A stretch of 43,023 nt of DNA, taken from the NCBI GenBank assembly GCA_009840525.1, contig VXNP01000038.1, positions 1 through 43,023 of the forward strand, read 5' to 3'. Numbering within the stretch: the first letter of the stretch is position 1; every line of letters starts with the position of its first letter. The stretch comes from Gammaproteobacteria bacterium (GTDB lineage Bacteria; Gemmatimonadota; Gemmatimonadetes; Longimicrobiales; Gaopeijiaceae). Shown piece by piece: positions 23,524 through 32,652 of the stretch. Below the pieces are notes generated by a model. It saw nothing but the letters and a program-made list of their open reading frames with translations, ran no database searches and was not told where the DNA came from. The position numbers and the translations under genes were made by a program.

Positions 23524-24975
23524 TCAGGGCAGGCGCGTCTCGCCCATCAGCCAGCGGTCGATTTCGCGCGCGGCCTCGCGCCCTTCGCGGATGGCCCACA
23601 CCACCAGCGACTGTCCGCGCCGGCAGTCCCCGGCGGCGAACACGCCGTCCACGTTCGTGGCGTAGGAACCGAACTCCGCGGCGTAGTTGGAGTGCTCGTC
23701 GTATTCGATGCCCAGCGGCTCTGCGGGCGCGTGCTCCGGGCCCACAAACCCCATCGATAGCAGGACGAGATCCGCGCTCCACTCCCGCTGGCTGCCCGGA
23801 ATCTTGCGCAGGCGGCCTCCATGGAAGGTCACGTCGAGCGTACGTACGCCCGCGACCTTGCCATCAGGGCCCGCGAAAAAGCTCTCCGCCGAAATCGCGT
23901 AGACCCGCGGATCGTGTCCGAGATGAGCGACCGACTCCTCGTGCCCGTATTCCACGCGAAAGATGAGCGGCCAGGCAGGCCACGGGTTGTCCGGAGCCCG
24001 CTCCTGAGGGGGCCGCGGCAGGAGTTCGAAGTTGATCAGGCGTCGGCACGACTGGCGCAGGGAAGTCCCAATGCAGTCGGTGCCGGTATCGCCCCCGCCG
24101 ATGACGACGACATCAAGGCCGTTCGCGGGGATTCTGGGCGGATGATCGCCAAGCCCCGCCTGGATGCTGTCGGTGAGGTACTCCATGGCGAAGTGGATGC
24201 CGGGCAGCTCGCGTCCGCCCACCGGGAGGTCGCGTGCGCGCGTCGCGCCCGTGGCCAGGAGCAGAGCGTCGAAGCGCCTCCTCAGCCCGCGCACATCCAG
24301 TGACCCGCCACGGCCATCGGCGACCGTCGCGTTGGTCACGAACTCGACCCCCTCCTCGCGCAGGAGCGAAACGCGGCGCTCCACGACGCGCTTGTCGAGC
24401 TTCATGTTGGGGATCCCGTACATGAGCAGGCCCCCGATGCGGTCGTCGCGCTCGTAGACCGTGACCCGATGCCCCGCGGAGTTGAGCTGCGCCGCCGCCG
24501 CCAGCCCGGCCGGGCCCGAACCCACCACCGCCACGCTCTTGCCGGTGCGGGCGGACGGCGGATGAGCCCGCACCCACCCCTCGTCGAAGCCCCGGTCGGC
24601 GATCGCCATCTCGATGTTCTTGATGGTGACGGGGGGATCGGCGATGCCGAGGACGCAGGAGCCTTCGCACGGAGCGGGACATACCCGCCCGGTGACCTCC
24701 GGGAAGTTGTTGGTGCGGTGCAGGCGATCAAGCGCTTCGCGCCACCGCCCCCGGTAGACGAGGTCGTTCCACTCCGGGATCAGATTGTAGACGGGGCAGC
24801 CGTCGTCCGACTGGCAGAACGGAACGCCGCAGTCCATGCAGCGCGCGCCCTGGGTCTTCAGCCGCTCGTCGGCATGCGGGGTGTAGATCTCGTCGAAATC
24901 CCGGATGCGGGTGGCTGGGTCGCGGTAGGGGGCCGCCTCGCGCGCGTATTCCTTGAAGCCCGTGACCTTGCCCAT
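23524..24975 (-). CDS. gltD: Glutamate synthase (NADPH) small subunit
   Basis: Seen: 483 residues from ATG at 24975 (GAGGG seven bases upstream). The N-terminal domain holds two cysteine clusters for [4Fe-4S] centres: ARCMDCGVPFCQSDDGC near 45-61 and GRVCPAPCEGSCVLG near 95-109. The FAD site is VAVVGSGPAGLAAAAQL, the NADPH site VVVIGGGDTGTDC, and the final FAD segment VDGVFAAGDCRRGQSLVVWA. It oxidises NADPH and passes electrons to the large subunit, which makes two glutamates from 2-oxoglutarate and glutamine. It starts 10 bases after gltB, so the two are translated together. Confidence 0.96.
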   Translation of the reverse strand: MGKVTGFKEYAREAAPYRDPATRIRDFDEIYTPHADERLKTQGARCMDCGVPFCQSDDGCPVYNLIPEWNDLVYRGRWREALDRLHRTNNFPEVTGRVCPAPCEGSCVLGIADPPVTIKNIEMAIADRGFDEGWVRAHPPSARTGKSVAVVGSGPAGLAAAAQLNSAGHRVTVYERDDRIGGLLMYGIPNMKLDKRVVERRVSLLREEGVEFVTNATVADGRGGSLDVRGLRRRFDALLLATGATRARDLPVGGRELPGIHFAMEYLTDSIQAGLGDHPPRIPANGLDVVVIGGGDTGTDCIGTSLRQSCRRLINFELLPRPPQERAPDNPWPAWPLIFRVEYGHEESVAHLGHDPRVYAISAESFFAGPDGKVAGVRTLDVTFHGGRLRKIPGSQREWSADLVLLSMGFVGPEHAPAEPLGIEYDEHSNYAAEFGSYATNVDGVFAAGDCRRGQSLVVWAIREGREAAREIDRWLMGETRLP

Positions 24976-24985
24976 GCAGCCGCCC

Positions 24986-27900
24986 TCAGGTGCCCGCCGC
25001 GACGGGCAGCTCGTGCGCATGGCCCGCGGCGGCGCGCTCCTCCAGCGCCCGCTTGTAGTCGATCGGCACCACCTTCACGAACTCCGGATGGCGGGCATCC
25101 CAGTCCGCGAGGATGGCGGCCGCAACGCTGGAGCCCGTGTACTCGCGGTGCCGTTCGATGAGACGGCGAATCTCCTCGCGCTCATCCGCGTCGACAAGGC
25201 GCTCGAGCACCACCAGGTCCATGTTGCAGCGGCCCTCGAAGGTCCCGCGAGGATCCCACACGTAGGCGATCCCCCCCGACATCCCGGCCCCGAAGTTGAT
25301 CCCGGTCTCGCCCAGCACCACGACGCGCCCGCCCGTCATGTACTCGCAGCCGTGGTCGCCGATGCCCTCCACCACGGCTGTGGCGCCGCTGTTGCGGACG
25401 CAGAAGCGCTCGGCCGCGATACCCCGGAAGAAGCCCTCGCCGCTGATGGCGCCGTAGAACGCCACGTTGCCGATCAGGATGTTCTCTTCGGCCTTGAACC
25501 GGGACGCCCCGGGGGGATACAGGATGATCCGGCCGCCGGAGAGCCCCTTGCCGACGTAGTCGTTGGCGTCGCCTTCCACTTCCAGCGTGACCCCGCGCGC
25601 CAGCCAGGCCCCGAAGCTCTGTCCCGCGCTCCCGCGGAAGCGGAAGTGAATGGAGTCGTCCGGAAGCATGGCCGGTCCCACGCGGCGGATGATGTGGTTG
25701 GACAGCATGCCTCCCACCACCCGGTTCGCGTTGGAGATGGCCATGTCGTGGCACACCGGCCGCCCCTCCTCGATGGCCGGCCCGGCCAGGCGGATCAGGG
25801 TGTGATCGAGGGCATCCTCCAGCCCGTGATCCTGTTCGTGCCGGCAATACACCCCCAGACAGTCTTCCGGCTCGAGCGCCGGCATCAGGAGCGCGTCCAC
25901 GTTCACGCTCCTCGCCTTCCAGTGGTCGGGCCGGGGCGCGGCCTCGAGCGCGTCCACCCGCCCGATCATCTCGTTCACGGTGCGGAAGCCGAGGCGGGCC
26001 ATGATCTCGCGCAGCTCGTGCGCGACCATGAACAGGTAGTTGATGATGTATTCCGGCTTCCCGGAGAACTTCTTGCGCAGCTCCGGGTCCTGGGTCGCCA
26101 CGCCCACCGGACAGGTGTTCAGGTGGCATTTGCGCATCATCACGCAGCCCAGAGTGATCAGCGGGGCGGTGGAGAAGCCGAACTCCTCCGCGCCCAGCAG
26201 CGCGGCGATGGCCACGTCGCGGCCCGTCTTGAGCTGCCCGTCGGTCTGCACGATGACCCGCGAACGCAGGTTGTTCATCACAAGCGTCTGATGGACTTCC
26301 GCGATCCCCAGCTCCCAGGGCAGGCCCGCGTGCTTGATGGAAGTCAGCGGCGAGGCGCCCGTGCCCCCGCTGTCGCCCGATATGACCAGGTGGTCGGCAC
26401 GCGCCTTGACCACCCCGGCGGCCACCGTGCCCACGCCGATCTCGGCGCACAGCTTCACGCTGATGCGCGCCTGCGGGTTGGCGTTCTTCAGGTCGTGGAT
26501 GAGCTGGGCGATGTCCTCGATGGAGTAGATGTCGTGGTGCGGGGGCGGGCTGATCAGCCCCACGCCGGGCGTGGAATGCCGGATCGACGCGATGTAGTCG
26601 TCCACCTTGCGGCCCGGCAGCTCGCCGCCCTCCCCGGGCTTGGCTCCCTGCACGATCTTGATCTGTAGCTCTTCGGCCGCGGTGAGGTACTCGATCGTCA
26701 CGCCGAAGCGCCCGCTGGCCACCTGCTTGATCGCGGAGCGGCGCAGCCCCCCGTCCGCGTCCGGGACGTTGCGCGCCGGATCCTCGCCGCCCTCGCCGGA
26801 ATTGGACTTGGCGCCGATGCGGTTCATGGCCAGGGCGAGCGACTCGTGGGCTTCTTTCGAGATGGAGCCGAAGCTCATCGCGCCGGTCGCGAAGCGCTTC
26901 ACGATCTCGGCCTCGGGCTCGACCTCGTCCAGATCGACCGGCGGACCGGTGGGGTGGAACCGGAGCAGGCCGCGCAGCGTCGCCTTGCGCGTGTTCTCTT
27001 CGTTGGCGTGGCGGGCGAAGCGCCAGTAGGCCTCCGGGGAGTTGGTGCGCGCGGCGACCCGCAGGCCGCGCACCGACACCGGATCCCACATGTGGCGCGC
27101 CCCACCCTTGCGCCAGTGGAAGTCGCCGGGATTGGGCAGGGCTCGTCCGTTGCCCTGCGCCGTGCCCGCGAAGCCCAGCTCGTGGCGGCGCTCGATCTCC
27201 TCCGCCAGCACCCCGAACCCGATCCCTCCCACGCGGCTCTCGGTATCGGTGAAACAGCGGTTCACAACCTCGGCTCCGAGCCCCACCGCCTCGAAGATCT
27301 GCGCCCCCTTGTACGACTGCAGCGTCGAGATGCCCATCTTGGCCATCACCTTGAGGATGCCCTTGCCGACCCCCTTGCGGTATGCGGCGACCACGTCGTC
27401 GTCGGAGGCGATGTGGGCGAAGTCGTCCATCCGCCCGGTGCGCCGGACGTGCCAGAGGCATTCGTAGGTGAGATAGGGATTGATGGCGTCGGCACCGTAG
27501 CCGAGCAGAAGGCAGTGATGGTGCACTTCGCGCGCCTCGCCGGTCTCGACGACAAGGGCGATGCGGGTACGCTGATGCGTGCGCACCAGGTGGTGGTGCA
27601 CACAGCCCACGGCGAGCAGGGAGCTGATTGCGAGGCGGCCGGGGCCGATCTCCCGGTCCGAGAGCACGAGTATCCGATAGCCCTCCTCGACTGCCCGGTC
27701 GGCCTCCTTCTCGAGGCGGGTGAGGGCGGCGAGCAGACCCCGCTTCCCCGAGCCGCGCGCGAAGGTGGCGTCGAGGGTCCGGCTCCGCCATCCGCGCTCC
27801 TCGAGTTGCGAGAGCGCTGCGAACTGCCGGTTGGAGAGGATCGGATGGGGAAGGCGCAGCCGGTGCGCGTGCTCCTCGGTGACCTCGAGCAGGTTCCCCT

Positions 27901-29578
27901 CGGGCCCGATGTAGCACTCGAGCGACATGACCACTTCCTCGCGGATCGAATCGATGGCGGGGTTGGTCACCTGCGCGAAGCGCTGCTTGAAGTAGTCGTA
28001 GAGCATGCGCGGCCGGTCCGCGAGCGCCGCCAGCTCCGCATCGTTGCCCATCGATCCGAGCGGGTCGCGCCGGTCGCGCACCAGGCTGAGCAGCATGAAC
28101 TGCACGGTCTCGGCGGTATAGCCGAAGGCGCGCATCCGCCGGAGAACGGTTGCTTCGTCGTAGCCGTGCGGATCGTCGGCCTCCCCCAGTTCCAGGCGCT
28201 GTCGCGCCAGCCACTCCCCGTAGGGCCGCTGCCTGGCCCACTCCGACTTGATCTCGCTGTCCGGTACCAGGCGCCCGGCGTCGAAGTCGATCAGGAAAAG
28301 CCGCCCCGGTTGCAGCCGCCCCTTCTTCACCACGCGCTCGGGTGCGACCGGCAGCACGCCCACCTCGGAGGCCATCACGCAGCGGTCGTCGTCGGTCACG
28401 TAGTAGCGGCTCGGGCGCAGCCCGTTGCGGTCGAGCACGGCGCCGATGCAGTGGCCGTCGGTGAAGGGGATGAGGGCCGGGCCGTCCCAGGGCTCCATGA
28501 GGCACGACTGGAATTCGTAGAAGGCGCGCTTGTCGGCCGGCATGCCCGGCCGCTGCTGCCACGCCTCCGGGATCATGGTCATGACCGACTCCGGCAGGCT
28601 GCGTCCGGTCATGAGCAGGAACTCGAGCACATTGTCGAAGTTGCCCGAATCCGAGCAGTTGGGCTCGATGATGGGGAAGAGCTTCTCCAGCTCGTCCTCG
28701 AACAGCTCCGAGCGCAGAACGCCTTCGCGCGCGTTCATCCAGTTGCAGTTGCCCAGCAGGGTGTTGATCTCGCCGTTGTGGCACATGGCGCGGTTGGGCT
28801 GCGCACGGTCCCAGGAGGGGAAGGTGTTCGTGGAGAAGCGCGAGTGCACCATCGCCATGTGGGACTCGTAGTCGGCGGCGCGGAGATCGTCGAAGAACTC
28901 GAAGAGCTGATGGGGCGTCAGCATCCCCTTGTAGATGACGGTGTTGGCCGAGAGCGAGCAGAAATAGGGCAGTTCGCGCCCCGAAAGCCGTGGATCGCCC
29001 CGCAGGCAGTGGCTGGCGTACTTGCGGATGATGTAGAGCTGGCGCTCGAAGGCGCGGTCGGCGAACCCTTCCCCAGCCTCGACGAAGAGCTGCTCGAGGT
29101 GCGGCATCGAACCGAGCGTGGTCGGAGTCAGCCCGGCCCGTTCTGCGCTGTGGGGGAGCCTGCGCCATCCGAGAAGCCGCTGTCCCTGCTCAGCGATGAT
29201 GGCCTCGGTGCTTTCCTTGCAGATCTGCCGCTCCCGGCGGTCGCGCGGGAGGAAGGCGATGCCGACCCCGTACTGGCCGGGAGGGGGGAGGGCGATGCCC
29301 AGTTGTTCCCGGGCCACCCGGTCGAGCAGCCGGTGCGGCAGCCCGGTCAGAATGCCCGCGCCGTCTCCGGTTCCGGGTTCGCAGCCGATGCCGCCGCGGT
29401 GCCCCATGCGGCAGTTGATGCGGTTGGCGTCGTCGAGGATCGCCCGGCTCGCGCGCCCCTTGATGTCGCACACGAAGCCGACCCCGCAACTGTCGTGCTC
29501 GTAGCGGGGACTGTACAGCCCGCGGGCCGCCGGCAGGCCGGCGTCGACCGCCGATCCTGCGTTGATCGTGCGTCGCAC
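24986..29578 (-). CDS. gltB: Glutamate synthase large subunit
   Basis: Seen: 1530 residues from a GTG at 29578 that has GGGGAGG five bases upstream; ATG at 29620 and TTG at 29638 are open but have poorer sites. The class-II glutaminase nucleophile is Cys31 in YEHDSCGVGF, normally exposed by propeptide removal. The FMN/synthase domain contains GEGGEDPAR, KPGEGGELPGRKVDDYIA and SGDSGGTGASPLTSIKHAG. The [3Fe-4S] cluster Cys residues are Cys1145, Cys1151 and Cys1156 (CVMMRKCHLNTC). The C-terminal beta-helix GXG domain follows (GGRIILYPPG, GGRVVVLGETGINFGAGMSGG). It channels ammonia from glutamine to 2-oxoglutarate. The window holds no glnA. Confidence 0.97.
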   Translation of the reverse strand: MRRTINAGSAVDAGLPAARGLYSPRYEHDSCGVGFVCDIKGRASRAILDDANRINCRMGHRGGIGCEPGTGDGAGILTGLPHRLLDRVAREQLGIALPPPGQYGVGIAFLPRDRRERQICKESTEAIIAEQGQRLLGWRRLPHSAERAGLTPTTLGSMPHLEQLFVEAGEGFADRAFERQLYIIRKYASHCLRGDPRLSGRELPYFCSLSANTVIYKGMLTPHQLFEFFDDLRAADYESHMAMVHSRFSTNTFPSWDRAQPNRAMCHNGEINTLLGNCNWMNAREGVLRSELFEDELEKLFPIIEPNCSDSGNFDNVLEFLLMTGRSLPESVMTMIPEAWQQRPGMPADKRAFYEFQSCLMEPWDGPALIPFTDGHCIGAVLDRNGLRPSRYYVTDDDRCVMASEVGVLPVAPERVVKKGRLQPGRLFLIDFDAGRLVPDSEIKSEWARQRPYGEWLARQRLELGEADDPHGYDEATVLRRMRAFGYTAETVQFMLLSLVRDRRDPLGSMGNDAELAALADRPRMLYDYFKQRFAQVTNPAIDSIREEVVMSLECYIGPEGNLLEVTEEHAHRLRLPHPILSNRQFAALSQLEERGWRSRTLDATFARGSGKRGLLAALTRLEKEADRAVEEGYRILVLSDREIGPGRLAISSLLAVGCVHHHLVRTHQRTRIALVVETGEAREVHHHCLLLGYGADAINPYLTYECLWHVRRTGRMDDFAHIASDDDVVAAYRKGVGKGILKVMAKMGISTLQSYKGAQIFEAVGLGAEVVNRCFTDTESRVGGIGFGVLAEEIERRHELGFAGTAQGNGRALPNPGDFHWRKGGARHMWDPVSVRGLRVAARTNSPEAYWRFARHANEENTRKATLRGLLRFHPTGPPVDLDEVEPEAEIVKRFATGAMSFGSISKEAHESLALAMNRIGAKSNSGEGGEDPARNVPDADGGLRRSAIKQVASGRFGVTIEYLTAAEELQIKIVQGAKPGEGGELPGRKVDDYIASIRHSTPGVGLISPPPHHDIYSIEDIAQLIHDLKNANPQARISVKLCAEIGVGTVAAGVVKARADHLVISGDSGGTGASPLTSIKHAGLPWELGIAEVHQTLVMNNLRSRVIVQTDGQLKTGRDVAIAALLGAEEFGFSTAPLITLGCVMMRKCHLNTCPVGVATQDPELRKKFSGKPEYIINYLFMVAHELREIMARLGFRTVNEMIGRVDALEAAPRPDHWKARSVNVDALLMPALEPEDCLGVYCRHEQDHGLEDALDHTLIRLAGPAIEEGRPVCHDMAISNANRVVGGMLSNHIIRRVGPAMLPDDSIHFRFRGSAGQSFGAWLARGVTLEVEGDANDYVGKGLSGGRIILYPPGASRFKAEENILIGNVAFYGAISGEGFFRGIAAERFCVRNSGATAVVEGIGDHGCEYMTGGRVVVLGETGINFGAGMSGGIAYVWDPRGTFEGRCNMDLVVLERLVDADEREEIRRLIERHREYTGSSVAAAILADWDARHPEFVKVVPIDYKRALEERAAAGHAHELPVAAGT

Positions 29579-29708
29579 GGTCGCCTCCCCGGAACTGGTA
29601 CCTGCAGAATATCCCGCCATTCCTGCGCGCAGGTTCAACTCTCACGGGGAATGGACGGGATGGACTTGGCAAATTGGGACGATGCGCCGGAGTCGGCAAC
29701 CGAGCCCG

Positions 29709-30758
29709 TCAGTGCTCCAGGTTCAGATTGTAGCGCATGATGCGGCCGTGCGGGCCCTGACGGTCGCGCTCGACCTCGAACACCTCTCCCCCGACGGTCT
29801 CCGGCACCATTGCCTCGAGGTGCGCCACATCGGACGGGGAGAGATGTACTCGGCGCCCGTCGACCATCAGCCCTCTCCGGCTCAGCCCGACGATCGCAGC
29901 CCCGACGCCCGGCTGGCTGAGCACGTAGGCCACCGCCGCGTCCGCCATGGCGGCCCCGTGCCGCGCGGCCAGCCCCGCGAGCGCCCCCCGAGCCCGCCCG
30001 AGCACCTCCCGGCCACCCACCTCCTCGGCGATCAGGCGGTACTTGGTCAGCGACCGGGACTCCGCCGGTACACCGCCGGCGTCCGACAGGAGCCCGCCCG
30101 CCAGGGCCCCATAGGCGAACACCGTGACGCCCCGCTCGCGGCAGAGCTTCGTCAGGCCCTTCAGGGGACGGCGGTCGAGAAGCGAGAGCTGGACCTGGCT
30201 GGACACCACCGGGATGCCCGCGTCCAGGAGGGTGCCGAGCGCGGCCCGGTCGAAGTTGGTGACGCCCAGGTGGCGGATGATCCCCTCCTGCCGGAGCTCC
30301 GCAAGCCACTCGGCGCCGCGCACCCACTTCGGTTGCGAGAGGTCCCACCACGCGAACTGCACCAACTCGAGTGCGTCGACCCGGAGGCGGTCCCGTGACC
30401 GCTGCACCACGCGGCGGACGTAGTTGCGGTCGATAGTGGACAAGGCGTCGAGGTCGGGCACGAACTTGGTATGGACGGCGACGTCGTCGGCGATATCCGG
30501 TCGTCCGGCCAGCCAGTCCCCGATGATGCGCTCCACGCCCGTATAGATGTCGGCGCAGTCCAGGACGAGGGGGCTTTCAGCCGCGGCCGCCGCGTCCAGG
30601 GCCGCGAAGGCGCGCTCCCTGCCCCAACCGTCGCTGTGGCCCTCGGAGAGCTGCCAGCACCCCCGGATCACCCCGGACAGAGGCAGCCGGAGAGGAGAGA
30701 GCCCGGGATTCACCGCGCGGAGCCCGTGGACGCTTTGTCGCCCGCGCGCCGGGGGCAT
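29709..30758 (-). CDS. Aldo/keto reductase-like protein lacking the usual catalytic histidine
   Basis: Seen: 349 residues, TIM-barrel aldo/keto reductase fold. Asp67 (LDCADIY), Tyr72 and Lys98 (HTKFVPD) of the catalytic tetrad are in place, but the histidine of the usual QFHWWD is Ala136 (LVQFAWWDL). NADP-binding elements toward the end are AYVLSQPGVGAAIVGL and SRRGLMVDGRR. The missing histidine may lower or change carbonyl reduction. The upstream gene (TIGR04076-like, 15 bases away) reads in the same direction, so they form a two-gene unit. The start at 30758 has no clear ribosome site and the first 25 residues are not conserved in style, so the real start may lie further in. Confidence 0.85.
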   Translation of the reverse strand: MPPARGRQSVHGLRAVNPGLSPLRLPLSGVIRGCWQLSEGHSDGWGRERAFAALDAAAAAESPLVLDCADIYTGVERIIGDWLAGRPDIADDVAVHTKFVPDLDALSTIDRNYVRRVVQRSRDRLRVDALELVQFAWWDLSQPKWVRGAEWLAELRQEGIIRHLGVTNFDRAALGTLLDAGIPVVSSQVQLSLLDRRPLKGLTKLCRERGVTVFAYGALAGGLLSDAGGVPAESRSLTKYRLIAEEVGGREVLGRARGALAGLAARHGAAMADAAVAYVLSQPGVGAAIVGLSRRGLMVDGRRVHLSPSDVAHLEAMVPETVGGEVFEVERDRQGPHGRIMRYNLNLEH

Positions 30759-30773
30759 CTTGACGACCGACGG

Positions 30774-31109
30774 TCAGTCCAGCGGAACACGCGTGACCTC
30801 GCTGTGGCGGAAGGTCGATCTGCCGGTCCGGGTGATGCGGAAGCGGGCGCCGCAGTGCGGGTCGGGGCAGGCGATCTCCGTGTCCGTGGTCATCCAGTCG
30901 TGGGGGTGCGTGTCGCGCTGCTTTGCGGGAAGGAGGGGCAGGAGGGCGGCCAGGGGATAGAGCGGAAAGGTCTGGCCGGCCGGAAAGGACAGGTTCTCCC
31001 CGCTGAGTTCGAAGTAGTCGCCCGCGTTGTGGTTGCACACCATGTCGCGCTCGCCGGCGACCACCTCGACCCGCAGGTCGTGGAGTTCGAAGACGTCGTC
31101 GACGCTCAT
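30774..31109 (-). CDS. TIGR04076-like small cysteine-containing protein
   Basis: Seen: 111 residues from ATG at 31109, with GGAGGG seven bases upstream. DLRVEVVAGERDMVCNHNAG, GENLSFPAGQTFPLYPLAALLPLLPAKQR, DWMTTDTEIACPDPHCGARF: this arrangement of an early Cys, a Gly-x-x-F segment, a Leu-rich central helix and a late CPDPHC knuckle is that of TIGR04076-type proteins (function unknown), my recollection rather than a search. The two Cys in CPDPHC could bind a metal. No signal peptide. It reads into the aldo/keto reductase gene 15 bases downstream. Confidence 0.68.
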   Translation of the reverse strand: MSVDDVFELHDLRVEVVAGERDMVCNHNAGDYFELSGENLSFPAGQTFPLYPLAALLPLLPAKQRDTHPHDWMTTDTEIACPDPHCGARFRITRTGRSTFRHSEVTRVPLD

Positions 31110-31182
31110 GCGCCTACCCTCCTTCGCCAGGAAACGAATCGCGGAAGCTGGCCCGGCCGGGGCCGATCCTCGATGATAGGGC

Positions 31183-32652
31183 GTGTCCCGTCACCCGGAA
31201 AACCCGCCCGACACCGTGAACCCCGCACCCGATCCGACACCCTCCCCGCGCTCGCGCGCGCAGCCGCCGGCACCGCTCGGCTTCCACTTCGGCCTTGCCG
31301 GCGCGGCGGCTCCCATCCTGGTCTTCGCCGCCGGCGCGGCGTGGCTTGGCTTCTCGGGTGCTCCCGACGAGCGCGGGCTGTGGCCGGTGCTCCTGGCAGC
31401 CCTCGGGGTCGGACTGGTGATCGCCCGCAGCGCGTCGGCATACAGCGCGGCCGCGCTCAGGGGCATGTCCCGCCCGATCGTGATGCTCATGGTCGCCGCG
31501 TGGCTGCTGGCGGGGGTCTTCTCGGTCGTGCTGCGCGAGGCGGGGCTCGTACACGCCCTCGTCTGGGCCGGGAGCGAACTCGGTGTACGCGGCGGAGGCT
31601 TCGTCCTCATGTCGTTCCTTATCGCGGTCCTGTTCTCCACCGCCACTGGGACCAGCCTGGGCACGATCCTGATCTGCGCTCCGCTCCTCTATCCCGCCGC
31701 CGGTGTCCTGGAGGCAAGTCCGGTCGTCCTCATCGGGGCCATCCTGGCCGGGGCCACCTTCGGCGACAACGTCTCGCCCGTGTCCGACACCACGATTGCC
31801 TCGGCGACCAGCCAGGGGGCGCCCATGGGGGGTGTGGTGCGCAGTCGCCTCCGGTACGCGCTTCCGGCCGCGGCGGTCGCGGCCCTCGTCCTGACCTTGC
31901 TGGGAGGAGCGGAAACCGCGGGCGCGCGGGTGCCGGGACAAGGCGCGATGCTCGAGGGCAGCCCGGCCGCGCTCCCCATGCTGCTGGCGCCTCTGGCCGC
32001 CTTCGTCATGCTGTGGCGGGGGCGTGGGCTGGTGGAGAGCCTCTTCTCCGGTGTGGCCGCGGCTGTGGTCCTGGCCCTGGCGCTTGGGCTCGTCGCGCCG
32101 GCCGACCTCGTCTACATCGACCGGGAGGCCTTCCGGGCCCGCGGGCTCATCCTCGACGGGATGGAAGCGGCGGTGGGGATCGTCGTGTTCACCATCCTGC
32201 TGATGGGCATCGTGGGGGCCGCGCAGGAGGCGGGAATCCTGGACCGCCTCGCGCAGGGTCCCAGGCGGGCGGCCGAAACCGCGCGCGCCGCGGAGCTGCG
32301 CATCTTCGGCGTGACCAGCGTGGCGGTCCTGCTGACGACGCATTCGGTCATGGCGATCCTCGCCGTCGGGGACCTGGTCCGGGACTCGGGCAGGCGCGCC
32401 GGCATCGGCCGCTTCCGGCGTGCCAACCTGCTCGACATGACCGTGTGCACCTACCCGTTTCTCTTCCCGTTCTTCATTCCCACCATCCTGGCCGCCTCGG
32501 CCACGGCATCCGGCGAGCCGTTCGGGATCGCGCGCGTGTCGGCCCTCGAAGCCGGTTTGGCCAACACATATTCCTGGGCGCTCCTCGCCGTGATGCTCGC
32601 GGCGATCTGGACGGGGCTGGGAAGGTCCGAAGCCGACACGGATCCGGTATGA
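31183..32652 (+). CDS. NhaC-family Na+/H+ antiporter
   Basis: Seen: 489 residues from GTG at 31183 (GTG at 31216 also possible). The first 30 residues are Pro-rich and hydrophilic, followed by about twelve helices. FSTATGTSLGTILICAPLLYPAAGV and ATFGDNVSPVSDTTIASATSQGAPMGGVVRSR (residues about 190-220) are the NhaC hallmarks. LLTTHSVMAILAVGDLVRDSG and MTVCTYPFLFPFFIPTIL occur later. The family exchanges Na+ and H+, and some members swap malate or lactate; which applies here cannot be told. Its ATG-overlapping stop (ATGA at 32649-32652) couples it to the downstream MBL-fold gene. The 73-base gap to the divergent gene at 31109 probably holds two promoters. Confidence 0.88.
   Translation: MSRHPENPPDTVNPAPDPTPSPRSRAQPPAPLGFHFGLAGAAAPILVFAAGAAWLGFSGAPDERGLWPVLLAALGVGLVIARSASAYSAAALRGMSRPIVMLMVAAWLLAGVFSVVLREAGLVHALVWAGSELGVRGGGFVLMSFLIAVLFSTATGTSLGTILICAPLLYPAAGVLEASPVVLIGAILAGATFGDNVSPVSDTTIASATSQGAPMGGVVRSRLRYALPAAAVAALVLTLLGGAETAGARVPGQGAMLEGSPAALPMLLAPLAAFVMLWRGRGLVESLFSGVAAAVVLALALGLVAPADLVYIDREAFRARGLILDGMEAAVGIVVFTILLMGIVGAAQEAGILDRLAQGPRRAAETARAAELRIFGVTSVAVLLTTHSVMAILAVGDLVRDSGRRAGIGRFRRANLLDMTVCTYPFLFPFFIPTILAASATASGEPFGIARVSALEAGLANTYSWALLAVMLAAIWTGLGRSEADTDPV

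Noticed and set aside
26846-29740. 964-codon open frame antisense to gltB
   Set aside because: Shadow frame of a high-GC gene; gltB has full domain and motif support on the minus strand.
30471-32648. Long plus-strand frame leading into the MBL gene
   Set aside because: The first part is antisense to the aldo/keto reductase and out of frame with the antiporter; only the part from 32649 shows homology and a coupled start.
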